In this document: piece by piece, positions 43,419-51,675 of the stretch
Layout of the letters: every line of letters begins with the position of its first letter
How positions within the stretch are numbered: position 1 is the stretch's first letter
NCBI GenBank assembly: GCA_963674665.2
Contig: CAXXPL010000001.1
Location: forward strand, 496,001-560,000
DNA length: 64,000 bases
From: G963674665 sp963674665
GTDB lineage: Bacteria; Desulfobacterota; Desulfovibrionia; Desulfovibrionales; Desulfovibrionaceae
Reading direction: 5' to 3'
The notes under the pieces: model-generated
What the model was told of the DNA's origin: nothing
Databases searched by the model: none
The model's input: only the letters and a program-made list of their open reading frames with translations
Position numbers and translations under genes: made by a program

Positions 43419-43841
43419 TCAGGGAAACCGCATCAATAGTTCAAGGTGTCCGGTATGGGCATCAAGCTGTTCTTGGACAACGGTAAAACCGCTCTTCTTG
43501 TAAAACCGCATGGCTTTGGAGTTTTCCTTGTACACAGTGAGCAGCACGCTTGAATGAAGCTCCTTTGCCTGGGCCATCAGCCGGGATCCGATGCCTTGAT
43601 TCTGGCAGTCAGGTGAGACGAAAATGGCTGCGATGGTCTTTTCGTGGAGTGCGATGAATCCCTGGACCGCGCCATCCTGTTCATACACGTATGTGTCACT
43701 GTTCGGGATATACAGTTCCCGCATGTCCGAAACCTTTGATTCCCAGTATTCACAAGGGATGAAATGATGCGCCTGAATGGAGGCTTCAAGCCATATTTGA
43801 AGGACTCGCTCCATATCCTGATGTCCGAATTTCCGTATCAT
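43419..43841 (-). CDS. GNAT N-acetyltransferase, YjaB-like
   Basis: 140 residues from ATG 43841. IRKFGHQDMERVLQIWLEASIQAHHFIP is the N-terminal pattern of the YjaB/PA-type subgroup. AAIFVSPDCQNQGIGSRLMAQAK is motif A (Q-N-Q-G-I-G), and NSKAMRFYKKSGFTVV is motif B. Full-length and intact, unlike the GNAT genes at 31022 and 41607. Substrate unknown. Confidence 0.9.
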   Translation of the reverse strand: MIRKFGHQDMERVLQIWLEASIQAHHFIPCEYWESKVSDMRELYIPNSDTYVYEQDGAVQGFIALHEKTIAAIFVSPDCQNQGIGSRLMAQAKELHSSVLLTVYKENSKAMRFYKKSGFTVVQEQLDAHTGHLELLMRFP

Positions 43842-44180
43842 CTGCCAACACCTTTTCTCATGATTATTCTGCTATTTAGCGGACGGGCTGGAACACGACA
43901 AGGTGAAGTTGCCGTTGAGGAGGCGGCGAGGAAGCTATCCCTACATGCCTTGGATGAAATTCAACTCTTCGCAGTACGGCGCATGGGGGCGGAGCCTGTC
44001 ATAGTTGCGGATGAAGCGGAGGGAAGAGTCCACCCCTTGCACCAACCGGCTCGAACAAATTTCATAAGGCTCCCCCCCGATATCTTCGGCACACCGTAGT
44101 GTGTGACTTCCCAGACTCTCTTCTTTCGCTGTCTTGCTTCCTCTCACAAACACATGCTACTTGAAAAAGAGAAATGTTAC
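43842..44180. other. 339-nt intergenic region between divergent genes
   Basis: Overlapping frames exist on both strands (for example a 70-codon minus frame 43941-44153), but neither has a ribosome-binding site or family features. No clear promoter was identified. Confidence 0.35.
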
Positions 44181-44810
44181 ATGCATGAGGTGACTGACTT
44201 GGACCCTGCTGCGATTCGGATGAAATTCGGTGACGACTATTGCGCTGATGAAAGAGCATTCATCATGGGCATCGATCGCCGTTTCACATCGCACTTCGCG
44301 TCAAGGTTCAAGGGCATGGTGGTTCTGGAGACATGTACTGGAGCCGGGTTTTCGACCATCGCCCTGGCTCGGGCCGCAATGAAAGTGTATACAGTCGATG
44401 TTGACGCCAACATTCAGAATATGGCGAGAGCAAACATTGATAAGGCTGGCCTGACTGAAAAGGTTGCATTCATATCCGGAAGCATAATGGACCACGAAGT
44501 CACAGACATGCTCCCCAAAGTCGATGCGGCGTTTCTTGATCCGGATTGGAACATATCCGGAGATGACCATGTTCATCGGTTCATTCGCTCCACGACTGCT
44601 CCTCCTGCAGACCAGCTGTTGCTCAAAGTATTCAATATTACAGAAAATGTAGCGCTTGTTCTTCCTCCACAAATACCTGCGGAAGAGCTGCGGCACCTGC
44701 CAGGCCATGAGCGGCAGAGCTTGTACATGGGGAACAGTCACGAACTGCTATGCCTGTATTTTGGTGATTTGGCGCGCTCTCATTCACCAACAGAGTTTCG
44801 GGTTCCCTAG
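44181..44810 (+). CDS. RNA cap guanine-N2/TGS1-like SAM methyltransferase
   Basis: 209 residues from ATG 44181; ATG 44154 is an alternative. Rossmann methyltransferase with motif I VVLETCTGAGFSTIALARAA near residue 50 and acidic post-I YTVDVDANIQNMARANI. The motif IV equivalent is AAFLDPDWNISGDDHVHRF, in place of the D-P-P-W of trimethylguanosine-synthase-like enzymes. The second Pro is replaced by Asp, so catalysis may differ. An RNA or nucleotide acceptor is suggested by the family but not shown here. Monocistronic. Confidence 0.75.
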   Translation: MHEVTDLDPAAIRMKFGDDYCADERAFIMGIDRRFTSHFASRFKGMVVLETCTGAGFSTIALARAAMKVYTVDVDANIQNMARANIDKAGLTEKVAFISGSIMDHEVTDMLPKVDAAFLDPDWNISGDDHVHRFIRSTTAPPADQLLLKVFNITENVALVLPPQIPAEELRHLPGHERQSLYMGNSHELLCLYFGDLARSHSPTEFRVP

Positions 44811-44948
44811 TGCCGCGTCCGTTATTACTGAAAGCGCAAAATGTTTAACATGTTGTTGCTCGAAGGCAGAAGGACGGGCCCTCCAAAGGCGGAACCTGGC
44901 GGCGAGGCCGCCGGAGCGCGGTGTCAATTATTTTGCGCTCCGGGTAAT

Positions 44949-45003
44949 AGAGCATTTCACGCTTGAAATGCTTGCTCAACGGCTGGCAAAGCCAGACTAC
45001 AAG
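44949..45003 (+). repeat. REP-like palindromic repeat, copy 1
   Basis: AGAGCATTTCACGCTTGAAATGC, with GCATTTCA/TGAAATGC around CGCT, followed by a second small hairpin CTGGCAAAGCCAG. The same block recurs at 47186-47238. Together the copies bracket the permease gene and its upstream region in direct orientation. Confidence 0.75.
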
Positions 45004-45035
45004 CGTTTTGCGGCAAGGATTTAAAGGCAAATGCT

Positions 45036-46739
45036 CTAGTGGTCAAGAGTAAGCCGTATCCGCTGTTGTTCGCCGTTCCCCGTGAGCTTGAGATTTTTTA
45101 CATAGTGCTGGATAAGCTGCCAGGAGATTGCGCTTTGCAGGCACGTATCCGCCGGGTGATCCTGAAGATTTGCTATGGGTTGGGAAGGCTGGACAGGTTG
45201 GCCTTGGTATTCCACATCTATCTTGAGCGTGTATTCGTCAAAATTGAGCGTAATATCAATCCGCTCCCCCTCCATGGATGCGGGAACAATGCACTCCGAG
45301 AGTTCCGTCACGGCTGCCTGTGCAGACTGAAAAACCTCTTTGCGCGCACTCCAGGCTCCACCCTGCTTGGTCATGAAATCGGCAATGGCCGTGGAAACAC
45401 GCTCCCCCTTTTTCAGTGTCAGGGTCGCCTTGTTGGCGATGCCGATGCGGAAGAGCAGGTTGAGCAGCACCGCGGCGAGGGTTGCCGTCGCCAGGGAAGA
45501 AGACAGCACGCCGTGCAAAGCATGGGGCAAGTTCTCGACCGCGTGGGGCACCATGTCGACCATGAGTCCGAGAATCAGAGAGATGCCCACCACGAATGTT
45601 TTTCGGTTATCCATCATTCTGGACATGATAATCTGAAACCCTGCGACCACCATGAAGCTGAGCGCGAAAATCAGGGTTGCTCCAATAACCGGCTTGGGCA
45701 TGATGGCAAACACGGCTGAAAGCTTGGGGCAAAAGGCCAGGGCTGCGAGAATGCCTCCCATGAACAAGGCGATCACCCGGCTGGTGGCACCTGTGGCAAT
45801 GGAGAGGCCGATGTTCGCCGAAGAGGTTGACTGCCCGAATCCGCCCAACAGGCCGGCACTGAAACAACCGACGCCGTCGGCGAGGATTCCCTTGCGGATA
45901 CTGAACATGTCGGAACGTACCCATTCGGAGTCATTTGCTTTTTGGCAGGTGGTTAGATCGCCGACGCTTTTCAGTGATGAGCACAGCATGGCCACGACAA
46001 AGGGCGGCACCATGCTCCAGGCAAAGCCCCAGCCGGGATGGTGCGCCAGCGGCATCCAGAACATCGGCTGCCCGGTCACCTCCGCCAAATGGCTGGAATC
46101 AAGCACACCCAGCAGAAAAGCCACCAGATAACCACAGGCCATACCGATAATGATGCAGAACAGTCTGAGCTTGCCCTTGCTCCACACATTCAGGCCCATC
46201 ATGATGGAGAGAGTCGAAAAACCAACCAGGGTGGCCTTGGCATCGGGCATGTCGCTAAGAGCGGTCATGCCGAGCATGTTCAGACTGGCAAGTTTCACCA
46301 CAGTAATGCCCACCATGGCGACAATAAGACCTGTCACTTCCGTGGGAAACATGAAGCGCAGCCGGTTCATGATCCTGGAAAACAACCCTTCGAACAGGCC
46401 CGCGAACATGGTCATGCCCAACATCAGGGGGATGCCGCCGGTTTTGGCGGCCAAAACCGATGCAGAAATGAACGAGGGGCCACAGACCTCGGGGCAGAGA
46501 TACCCCGAGCCCACAGGCCCCTTGCGCAGTGACTGAACAATAACTCCCACCCCACCTGCCAACATGGACATGCTGACCATGAACGCCGCCTGTATGGTGG
46601 TGCCGCCTATGGTACTGACCAGGATCACGGGGAAAACCAGCGAGATGGTAAAGATACAGACATGCTGCAAGCCGAGTATGAATGAAATGAGCGGAGGAGG
46701 GGTTTCATCGAGACCATAAATAAGATTCGCAGGTTTCAA
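45036..46739 (-). CDS. NCS2-family purine/uracil permease with C-terminal ATPase-like domain
   Basis: 567 residues, ATG 46739. Residues 10-435 are a nucleobase:cation symporter-2 with about 12-14 membrane spans. PEVCGPSFISASVLA near residue 84 and FGQSTSSANIGLSIATGATSR near 310 correspond to the substrate-binding QxxGxxxxT-type region. The C-terminal ~110 residues are soluble and unusual: FQSAQAAVTELSECIVPASM then ITLNFDEYTLKIDVEYQG, resembling a serine/histidine-kinase-like ATPase (anti-sigma-factor type) fold. Imports xanthine, uric acid or uracil with protons; specificity not readable. A palindrome lies 83 nt upstream. Confidence 0.9.
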   Translation of the reverse strand: MKPANLIYGLDETPPPLISFILGLQHVCIFTISLVFPVILVSTIGGTTIQAAFMVSMSMLAGGVGVIVQSLRKGPVGSGYLCPEVCGPSFISASVLAAKTGGIPLMLGMTMFAGLFEGLFSRIMNRLRFMFPTEVTGLIVAMVGITVVKLASLNMLGMTALSDMPDAKATLVGFSTLSIMMGLNVWSKGKLRLFCIIIGMACGYLVAFLLGVLDSSHLAEVTGQPMFWMPLAHHPGWGFAWSMVPPFVVAMLCSSLKSVGDLTTCQKANDSEWVRSDMFSIRKGILADGVGCFSAGLLGGFGQSTSSANIGLSIATGATSRVIALFMGGILAALAFCPKLSAVFAIMPKPVIGATLIFALSFMVVAGFQIIMSRMMDNRKTFVVGISLILGLMVDMVPHAVENLPHALHGVLSSSLATATLAAVLLNLLFRIGIANKATLTLKKGERVSTAIADFMTKQGGAWSARKEVFQSAQAAVTELSECIVPASMEGERIDITLNFDEYTLKIDVEYQGQPVQPSQPIANLQDHPADTCLQSAISWQLIQHYVKNLKLTGNGEQQRIRLTLDH

Positions 46740-46821
46740 AAGAGTCTCCTTGGAGGCGAGAAGTAAAGGAATTCAGTGTGATGGCAGACTCGAAATCCGA
46801 GTTCCCCGGATAAAACATCAG

Positions 46822-46838
46822 CCCTGGAATTTCCAGGG
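46822..46838 (-). promoter_or_regulatory. Palindromic operator upstream of the permease gene
   Basis: CCCTGGAA-T-TTCCAGGG is a perfect 8-bp inverted repeat with a single central base, 83 nt before the permease start. A half-site-like CCTGGAA recurs near 46867. The tight centre suits a dimeric DNA-binding protein more than an RNA hairpin. Confidence 0.6.
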
Positions 46839-47185
46839 GTATTTTTAGCCAATTATGTTAAAGTCCTGGAACGTTATTCCCAATGCTCCCGCGCCGCCAA
46901 ACTGCGGTGCATGCCCTTTGTCTGCATCTGCGAAACCGTATTCAGTCAGATCGAAAAGGAGTATTTCTTTATCATTACAGTAAATTGCGAATAGATCATT
47001 CGTTTTTCCGCCAGGAAGTAGCAACGGTCTGACTAATCCCGGTCGCTGCGAGGCGGCCGAACGAGCCTTGGAGCAAGTGTTGAGTCACTCCATGCGCGGC
47101 GTGCAAGAGCTTCTAGCTTTTGCACAGTCTCAACTAGTTTAAGGGATGCGCGAGAAAGAGGATAGTTTCGTAATTCGCCTGCTTA

Positions 47186-47238
47186 GAGCACTTTACGCTT
47201 GAAATGCCTGTTCAACGGCTGGCAAAGCCAGCCTCTGG
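47186..47238 (+). repeat. REP-like palindromic repeat, copy 2
   Basis: AGAGCACTTTACGCTTGAAATGC then CTGTTCAACGGCTGGCAAAG, matching copy 1 at 44949 with about 85 percent identity. The second hairpin CTGGCAAAGCCAG is perfect in both copies; the first palindrome is decayed here. Confidence 0.75.
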
Positions 47239-47531
47239 GGTTCTGTGCCGCGGCAGGCGAAGGACATTGTGTCGATCCTTGAGCGGGCGATGCCCCCGAT
47301 TTGACGACAGCAAACAGGGGAGCCCCGGTGGAGCGTGTGGCGGGTTTACCTTGTGCCGCGTCCGTTAAGTCCATATACTTATAGATTATAGCCTCAGTTC
47401 AGAAAGAGTTGCCGGGGGAAAACCTCTTGCCAATCGTTTTTCAAGGTGCAGAGCAAAGGCCAGCGCCACGAATTTGGACGGAAAAACCGTTTAGCCGTTC
47501 GACAAGAGTACTGCCAGGAGAGAAATGAGTT

Positions 47532-48305
47532 ATGAAGGTGACCGTATGTGAATTGCCCGTCAACTGGATGCGTTCCAGCAAGGAAAAAGAGAAGCTCCAG
47601 TTGCATCTGGAGTCCGAAAAGAGCGACTTGTTATTGTTTCCTGAAATGCCCTTTTCCGCCTGGTTGGCGGGGACAAGGGAGCCTGATGCCGATGCGTGGA
47701 AAAAGGCCGTCCAGAGTCATGACACGCACCTGGAGCAGTTGGCGGAGTTCAACACTCCGGTCATAGCGGGCACGCACCCGGTCATAATGGATGGAACGCC
47801 GCACAATGTGGGGTTTGTATGGACCCGCGAACACGGCCTTCGGGATGTTCATGAAAAGTACTATCTGCCGGACGAGTACGGATTCTGGGAAGCAAGCTGG
47901 TATCAGCGGGGGAACGGCGATTTCGAACTCATAACCATCAATGGGCTTAGCATCGGGTTCCTGATCTGCACCGAAATCTGGTTCAACCACCACGCCCGGG
48001 ATTACGGCAAGATGGGGATGCATCTCCTGCTCTGCCCACGCGCCGTTGGATCGGTGACAACCGGGACCTGGTTGGCGGGGGGGCGTGCCGCGGCAAATGT
48101 GTCGGGAGCCTATTGTCTGTCCTCCAACTTCAACGGGCCGAACACCCCTGACATGAATTTCGGAGGCACGGGCTGGATCATCGAGCCGGAGGAAGGATTT
48201 GTCATGGGGACGACATCCGAGACAGAGCCTTTTCTGACCCTGGAAATAGACATCACATCGGCTGAAGAGGCGAAACTCACGTACCCCAGGTATGTTGCGG
48301 ACTGA
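47532..48305 (+). CDS. Carbon-nitrogen hydrolase (nitrilase superfamily)
   Basis: 257 residues from ATG 47532. The Glu-Lys-Cys triad is visible: Glu in LLLFPEMPF (near 38), Lys in DVHEKYYLPDE (near 110) and Cys in GFLICTEIWF (near 147). The alpha-beta-beta-alpha core is complete, including LLLCPRAVG and the late GGTGWIIEPEEG segment. The enzyme cleaves amide or nitrile bonds of a small substrate in the cytosol. Which branch (amidase, carbamoylase, other) is unclear. Monocistronic, beside a purine-type permease, so a role in nitrogen compound use is possible. Confidence 0.92.
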   Translation: MKVTVCELPVNWMRSSKEKEKLQLHLESEKSDLLLFPEMPFSAWLAGTREPDADAWKKAVQSHDTHLEQLAEFNTPVIAGTHPVIMDGTPHNVGFVWTREHGLRDVHEKYYLPDEYGFWEASWYQRGNGDFELITINGLSIGFLICTEIWFNHHARDYGKMGMHLLLCPRAVGSVTTGTWLAGGRAAANVSGAYCLSSNFNGPNTPDMNFGGTGWIIEPEEGFVMGTTSETEPFLTLEIDITSAEEAKLTYPRYVAD

Positions 48306-48323
48306 CGCGTGTAAGGGGGGAGT

Positions 48324-48602
48324 TTACCGTTTCTGTGAGGAATGGAACATGGTTAGAATTTCGATGACGCCTTTTTTGATTCGATAAGGAATGACATAGG
48401 GCGGGGCGATAATTTCCCGAGTCATTGGAACCCGCCCCGGTCGTCCACTGTCCGGAAATTGTTTGAGTCTTTGGCAACTCTCCCAGATCTTTCGCGCCTC
48501 GGAAAGCATCGTTGCATCATCCACATTGTCGGCTAGATATTGCCTGATGTGCTCCAGATCTTGGAGTGCGTTGGGAGTCCATTGAATTTTATTCAGATTC
48601 AA
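48324..48602 (-). CDS. ParE/RelE-family toxin
   Basis: 92 residues. The best start is TTG 48602, inside the last codons of the antitoxin gene, a 14-nt overlap typical for these pairs. Family pattern: IQWTPNALQDLEHIRQYLAD, a helical hairpin, FPDSGRPGRVPMTREIIAPPYVIPYRIKKGVIEILTMFHSSQ. The arginine-rich and YRI-K strands and the final H-x-S/R-Q are conserved in the RelE/ParE fold. It would poison gyrase or translation when the antitoxin is lost. Unlike the pair at 4680-5263, this toxin frame is intact. Confidence 0.88.
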   Translation of the reverse strand: MNLNKIQWTPNALQDLEHIRQYLADNVDDATMLSEARKIWESCQRLKQFPDSGRPGRVPMTREIIAPPYVIPYRIKKGVIEILTMFHSSQKR

Positions 48603-48834
48603 TATCCAGCCCCCACTTCCCAAATGCTTCCTTGACCTCGGCATGGGTGGCGAATTGTTCGGCATCAGCCTGGGCAATGCTTTCCTTGATGCGTGCAATT
48701 TGCCACTCATGTTCGTTGAGGAATTCCTCCAACGCTTTTGCCACGATAAATGATTTGCTCCGATTGGTAGCCTTGGCGAGCGTTTCCAATTTCGCGGCAA
48801 GATCCTCTGGGATGCGGGCTGTGACCGTACTCAT
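48589..48834 (-). CDS. Ribbon-helix-helix antitoxin (CopG/ParD-like)
   Basis: 81 residues from ATG 48834 (GAGGAAG upstream). TVTARIPEDLAAKLETLAKATNRSKSFIVAKALEEFL is a ribbon-helix-helix module; the tail (KESIAQADAEQFATHAEVKEAF) is the toxin-binding helix. It encodes the partner of the toxin that starts inside its last codons. A palindrome TGTAC...GTACA just upstream suggests autorepression. Confidence 0.9.
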   Translation of the reverse strand: MSTVTARIPEDLAAKLETLAKATNRSKSFIVAKALEEFLNEHEWQIARIKESIAQADAEQFATHAEVKEAFGKWGLDIESE

Positions 48835-48847
48835 GACTTCCTCCTTG

Positions 48848-48869
48848 TGTACGATATATACATTGTACA
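48848..48869 (-). promoter_or_regulatory. Operator of the toxin-antitoxin operon
   Basis: TGTAC at 48848-48852 pairs with GTACA at 48865-48869 around an AT-rich centre that contains a -10-like TATATA. It lies 14-35 nt before the antitoxin start, as expected for autorepression by a ribbon-helix-helix protein. Confidence 0.6.
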
Positions 48870-48925
48870 CATTCGAATCAACATAATAGGCGCTTTCGAG
48901 CTTGCTTGGCAGGGCGAAAAGTGCA

Positions 48926-49741
48926 TTATTTGTGCGTTTGGAGGTGCAGGTGATCGTCGTGCCGGGCTGCCATGCATCCCTGAAACCGTACTCTTGAATC
49001 ATCAACGTGAAGCCGCGTTTTAAGATGCGGTTCTAGCAGTATTTTTTGTATGTTGGGGTTTCGCAGCAACTGCGATATCAAGGCCGCTGTCGTTCTTTCA
49101 TCCATCACGGCATGTGAAAACAGGGACTGCAGCCAGATCATATCCCAGCGGAGCAGGCTATGCTTGCCCTGGCACGGTTGGGGCTCATTGGGGTGAGGCT
49201 GTGTGTATGCCCAATACCCCAGAGGAGAAGGGGGCGGAACAGGCTTGCCGCTTGCGGCATCCCTGTAGAAAAAGGCGAGGTCCAGCTTGCGCCCATCGTT
49301 GTGACTCAGGTGGGGAAGAAGAGGAATTCTGCTCCCAAGAGGGAAACATCCATCCAGATACACGACATTTTGTCCAAAATCTTGTTTTACGGCCAATGCG
49401 CTTCGTTGCAACTCGTCCCGCAAGGTCGGTGTCACGTAGTTCCTGAACAAGATAGGATAAAGAATGCACACGGGCCTCACGGGGAAATCATCCGTTGCGA
49501 AAAATGGGAGTTGTACCTTGTTGTATTTGGAAGCCAAGGCAGGAATGCCCCAAACAAGACACACTGACCACACGCCGGTCAGCGTTATGAGAAATATGCA
49601 GTATCGGAGCATCCTTGAATGTGCTCGAACGAGCAGGGTGCTCGACAAGGCCAGAATATATATGCCCCCGCCGACTTCGGAGACAAGCGTCAGAATTACA
49701 AAGAGTATGATATGAAAAGAGTTGCGAACAATTGTTTTCAT
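48926..49741 (-). CDS. Membrane-anchored putative zinc peptidase (M15/M74-like)
   Basis: 271 residues from ATG 49741. Two N-terminal membrane spans (residues 8-35 and 45-68). The periplasmic part contains LPHLSHNDGRKLDLAFFY near residue 145 and MAARHDDHLHLQTH at the C-terminus. The SxHxxGxxxD-plus-HxH arrangement matches zinc ligands of D,D-carboxypeptidases/endopeptidases of the VanY/MepA (M15/M74) kind, which cut peptidoglycan peptides. The spacing and context support this, but overall similarity is low, so the call is inference. A maf-tail repeat lies just upstream (49767-49857). Confidence 0.6.
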   Translation of the reverse strand: MKTIVRNSFHIILFVILTLVSEVGGGIYILALSSTLLVRAHSRMLRYCIFLITLTGVWSVCLVWGIPALASKYNKVQLPFFATDDFPVRPVCILYPILFRNYVTPTLRDELQRSALAVKQDFGQNVVYLDGCFPLGSRIPLLPHLSHNDGRKLDLAFFYRDAASGKPVPPPSPLGYWAYTQPHPNEPQPCQGKHSLLRWDMIWLQSLFSHAVMDERTTAALISQLLRNPNIQKILLEPHLKTRLHVDDSRVRFQGCMAARHDDHLHLQTHK

Positions 49742-49766
49742 AATCTTATATGTATATGATTACAAC

Positions 49767-49857
49767 TTAATGTGCCAGCTCAAAAGGAACCACGACCTCC
49801 CGCGCCCCTATCCCCTTCACAACCTTGACCAGGGGCGGGCTGACGACGTTGCTACAA
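49767..49857 (-). repeat. Degenerate maf 3'-end copy A
   Basis: On the minus strand it reads SNVVSPPLVKVVKG ... EVVVPFELAH then stop, parallel to the maf C-terminus TNVVGLPLAEVVEVL ... VVIPRQ. At DNA level about 60-65 percent of positions match by eye over 75 nt. It follows the isochorismatase-like gene (50036-50596) on the same strand. Confidence 0.5.
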
Positions 49858-50035
49858 GAAATGTCATGTCGGCATTTCATTACCTGATTCGATGAACTGT
49901 ACTTTCATGATCAGAGTGGCATTGTTGTTTATGTATTTAATGTGTTGAAAGACTCGCCGCATGACGCCTGTGTAATCTGACGTTACTGGAGCGGAGTGGA
50001 GATAGATCGCAGGTTGAAACAACTGTTCTCTGTCA

Positions 50036-50596
50036 TCAGGCACTCAATAATTCCTCTGTTGTAATAACCTTGCAGAATTCATCATGCAGACTGGCTAAAT
50101 TAACGGAGAAAATAGTTTCGGCACTGTATTCCTTTCCATCCGGTCCAATTCTGCCGAATGTTGCTGTGGCGTCAGAGACAAGCAATACTTTGAAACCAAG
50201 ATTTCCCGCCATGCGAGTTGTGGTTGACACACATTGGTCTGTTGTCAAACCGATGATGACTACGTTGTCAACTTGCTCGGATCTGAGGTGTGCTTCCAGG
50301 TTGGTACCGATAAATGCACTGTGAACAGATTTTTGAAAGATCATCTCCCCTGGAAGTGGAGCGGCCTCGGGCTTGAATTCGACTCCGGGTTGGTCCGGAC
50401 GTAATGGGGAGCTTGGCTCCACGGAACAATGCTGGATGTGGATTACGGGGCGTTTGTTGCTTCTCCAAAAGGAGAGTATGCGCGAGATCTTCTCTTCCGC
50501 ATGTGGATTGTTCCTTTCACCAAAACGAGGATCGTCAAGCCCTTTTTGAACGTCAATGACAAGGAGCGCTGTGTTGGAATCTGGTGTATAATACAT
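50036..50596 (-). CDS. Isochorismatase-like cysteine hydrolase
   Basis: 186 residues from ATG 50596 (GGAGA upstream). The triad of the family is visible: Asp in ALLVIDVQKGL (near 16), Lys in MIFQKSVHSAFIGTNL (near 92) and Cys in IIGLTTDQCVSTTTRMA (near 125, with the preceding cis-peptide segment). Proteins of this subgroup hydrolyse amides or related bonds of small metabolites, such as nicotinamide or N-carbamoyl compounds; the specific substrate is unclear. It is the only gene between maf-tail copies A and B. Confidence 0.92.
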   Translation of the reverse strand: MYYTPDSNTALLVIDVQKGLDDPRFGERNNPHAEEKISRILSFWRSNKRPVIHIQHCSVEPSSPLRPDQPGVEFKPEAAPLPGEMIFQKSVHSAFIGTNLEAHLRSEQVDNVVIIGLTTDQCVSTTTRMAGNLGFKVLLVSDATATFGRIGPDGKEYSAETIFSVNLASLHDEFCKVITTEELLSA

Positions 50597-50929
50597 GTGT
50601 CTTCTCCGGTATTTTTCACGGCTGACAGTAGAGTAGGAAAACTGCGAGGACATCGGAAGTCAACAAGGTTGGAAGTCTCGGCTTCATGCTCCGCCCATAT
50701 CCGCTCCGACTGGGGTAACCGGGCCCGCACCTGACCCAGGCTCCTGCACAGAAATGAAGCTTTCACCGTATTCGCCAGTTCAAGGGGCAGTGTGATATCC
50801 ATCCGTATGGTTGAGCGTATCACACCCCCGCTTTGTATAGGATAGAATCCTACTGTGAGAACTGGGGCTACACAAGGGGGTAGGGAAGAGTCGCATGGCA
50901 GCGTGGTCACTCAGGGGGTGTCGTGGATA
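50597..50929. other. 333-nt stretch upstream of the isochorismatase-like gene
   Basis: A minus-strand frame across 50443-50910 contains a short protein-like stretch (IRMDITLPLELANTVKASFL), but has no plausible start or family, so it may be a gene remnant. The promoter of the hydrolase gene is expected here. Confidence 0.35.
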
Positions 50930-51050
50930 ATAGCTTACTTCACCTTGGCCAAGGGCAAGCCGAAGATCTTGATTAACGATTCCAAGATGGAATTATCGAT
51001 AATTATACATTATTGTGGGCTTGGTGGAATTTGTGTGGGATCGCCCGTCT
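50930..51050 (-). repeat. Degenerate maf 3'-end copy B with associated conserved block
   Basis: The minus strand reads ESLIKIFGLPLAKVK then stop, resembling the GLPLAEV segment of Maf. About 60 nt to the right, CTTGGTGGAATTTGTGTGGG (from 51018) belongs to a second block shared with copies C and D (GACTTGTGTGGGAGTC-like). This is the most decayed copy. Confidence 0.4.
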
Positions 51051-51077
51051 TGTCTTTCAGCTGTGGGGAACCTTCTT

Positions 51078-51350
51078 TTAGTTTTGTTCAAACTGTTGCA
51101 GTCTATCCGTGATATGGAGAAGTTTGATTCTTTTTTTTATATAATCCTTGTCCAAAAGCTTTATTCTTAAAGCGATCTCTGCTGCGTAGGAATGTTGTTT
51201 TTCCTTGTCCATTGAGTATTTCAAAATGTGGTTCCTGATTGTATTATCCGTGAATAAACCTAGTTTGGATTTGCAGGCATCACAAATTGGGTACCCGAAA
51301 AATATTTTTCCTGGTTTGCCGCAATTGAAACACAATATGTCTGTATTCAT
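51078..51350 (-). CDS. Small CxxC (zinc-ribbon-like) protein of unknown function
   Basis: 90 residues, best start ATG 51350 behind AAAGGAA. The N-terminus has LCFNCGKPG and PICDACKSKLG, two CxxC pairs 17 residues apart that would hold one zinc ion. The remainder is a charged helix (YIKKRIKLLHITDRLQQFE). Codon usage is clearly more AT-rich than the flagellar genes, suggesting horizontal acquisition. It may bind nucleic acid or protein. No family recognised. It lies alone between maf-tail copies B and C. Confidence 0.6.
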   Translation of the reverse strand: MNTDILCFNCGKPGKIFFGYPICDACKSKLGLFTDNTIRNHILKYSMDKEKQHSYAAEIALRIKLLDKDYIKKRIKLLHITDRLQQFEQN

Positions 51351-51483
51351 GTACATTCCTTTCCTAATCTCTTGATTGCATCTTGTAATTATTGGTAGTT
51401 TCGGAACTGTTCAATTTTAAATACCAACAAATAGGATTTGGTGGGGATTAAAGCTGGAGCATGTTGCAAATGCATGATTTTTC

Positions 51484-51655
51484 ACCCTCCCTCAGCTCCA
51501 TCTCCCCCCATTTCACCAGCGCCTATACTACCACGATCAGGGGCAGGTCAACGACGGTGATCAGAATAATAAAGAGGTAACCGCTTGTTGTTTAGAAATT
51601 TCAATACAAAAGACACAGTTGACTGGGACTTGTGCGGAGGTCCTGTATTCTCTTG
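51484..51655 (-). repeat. Degenerate maf 3'-end copy C with associated conserved block
   Basis: The minus strand reads LITVVDLPLIVVV-stop-ALVKWGEMEL, aligning with Maf TNVVGLPLAEVVEVLVEW through an internal stop codon. To the right, GTTGACTGGGACTTGTGCGG (51620-51639) matches the block beside copy D. Confidence 0.5.
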
Positions 51656-51675
51656 TCAACAACATCAAACAATCT

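Larger units (their letters stand above)
46740..47531. other. 792-nt intergenic region between permease and nitrilase genes
   Basis: Contains the permease promoter side with the palindrome at 46822-46838, an AT-rich middle (46900-47020), REP-like copy 2 (47186-47238), a TGCCGCGTCCGTTA segment shared with 44813, and at about 47410-47430 a partial copy of the CGGGGGAAAACCTCTT hairpin arm. No purine riboswitch core and no gene were found. Confidence 0.55.

Noticed and set aside
46740..47531. Purine or guanidine riboswitch ahead of the permease
   Set aside because: Neither the purine-riboswitch core nor any other aptamer pattern could be found on the minus strand; the only strong symmetry is an 8-bp palindrome with a single central base, better suited to a protein operator.
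50443..50910. Minus-strand gene overlapping the 5' part of the isochorismatase-like gene
   Set aside because: It overlaps the clearly conserved hydrolase in another frame, and its start has no ribosome-binding site; only a short stretch outside the overlap looks protein-like.
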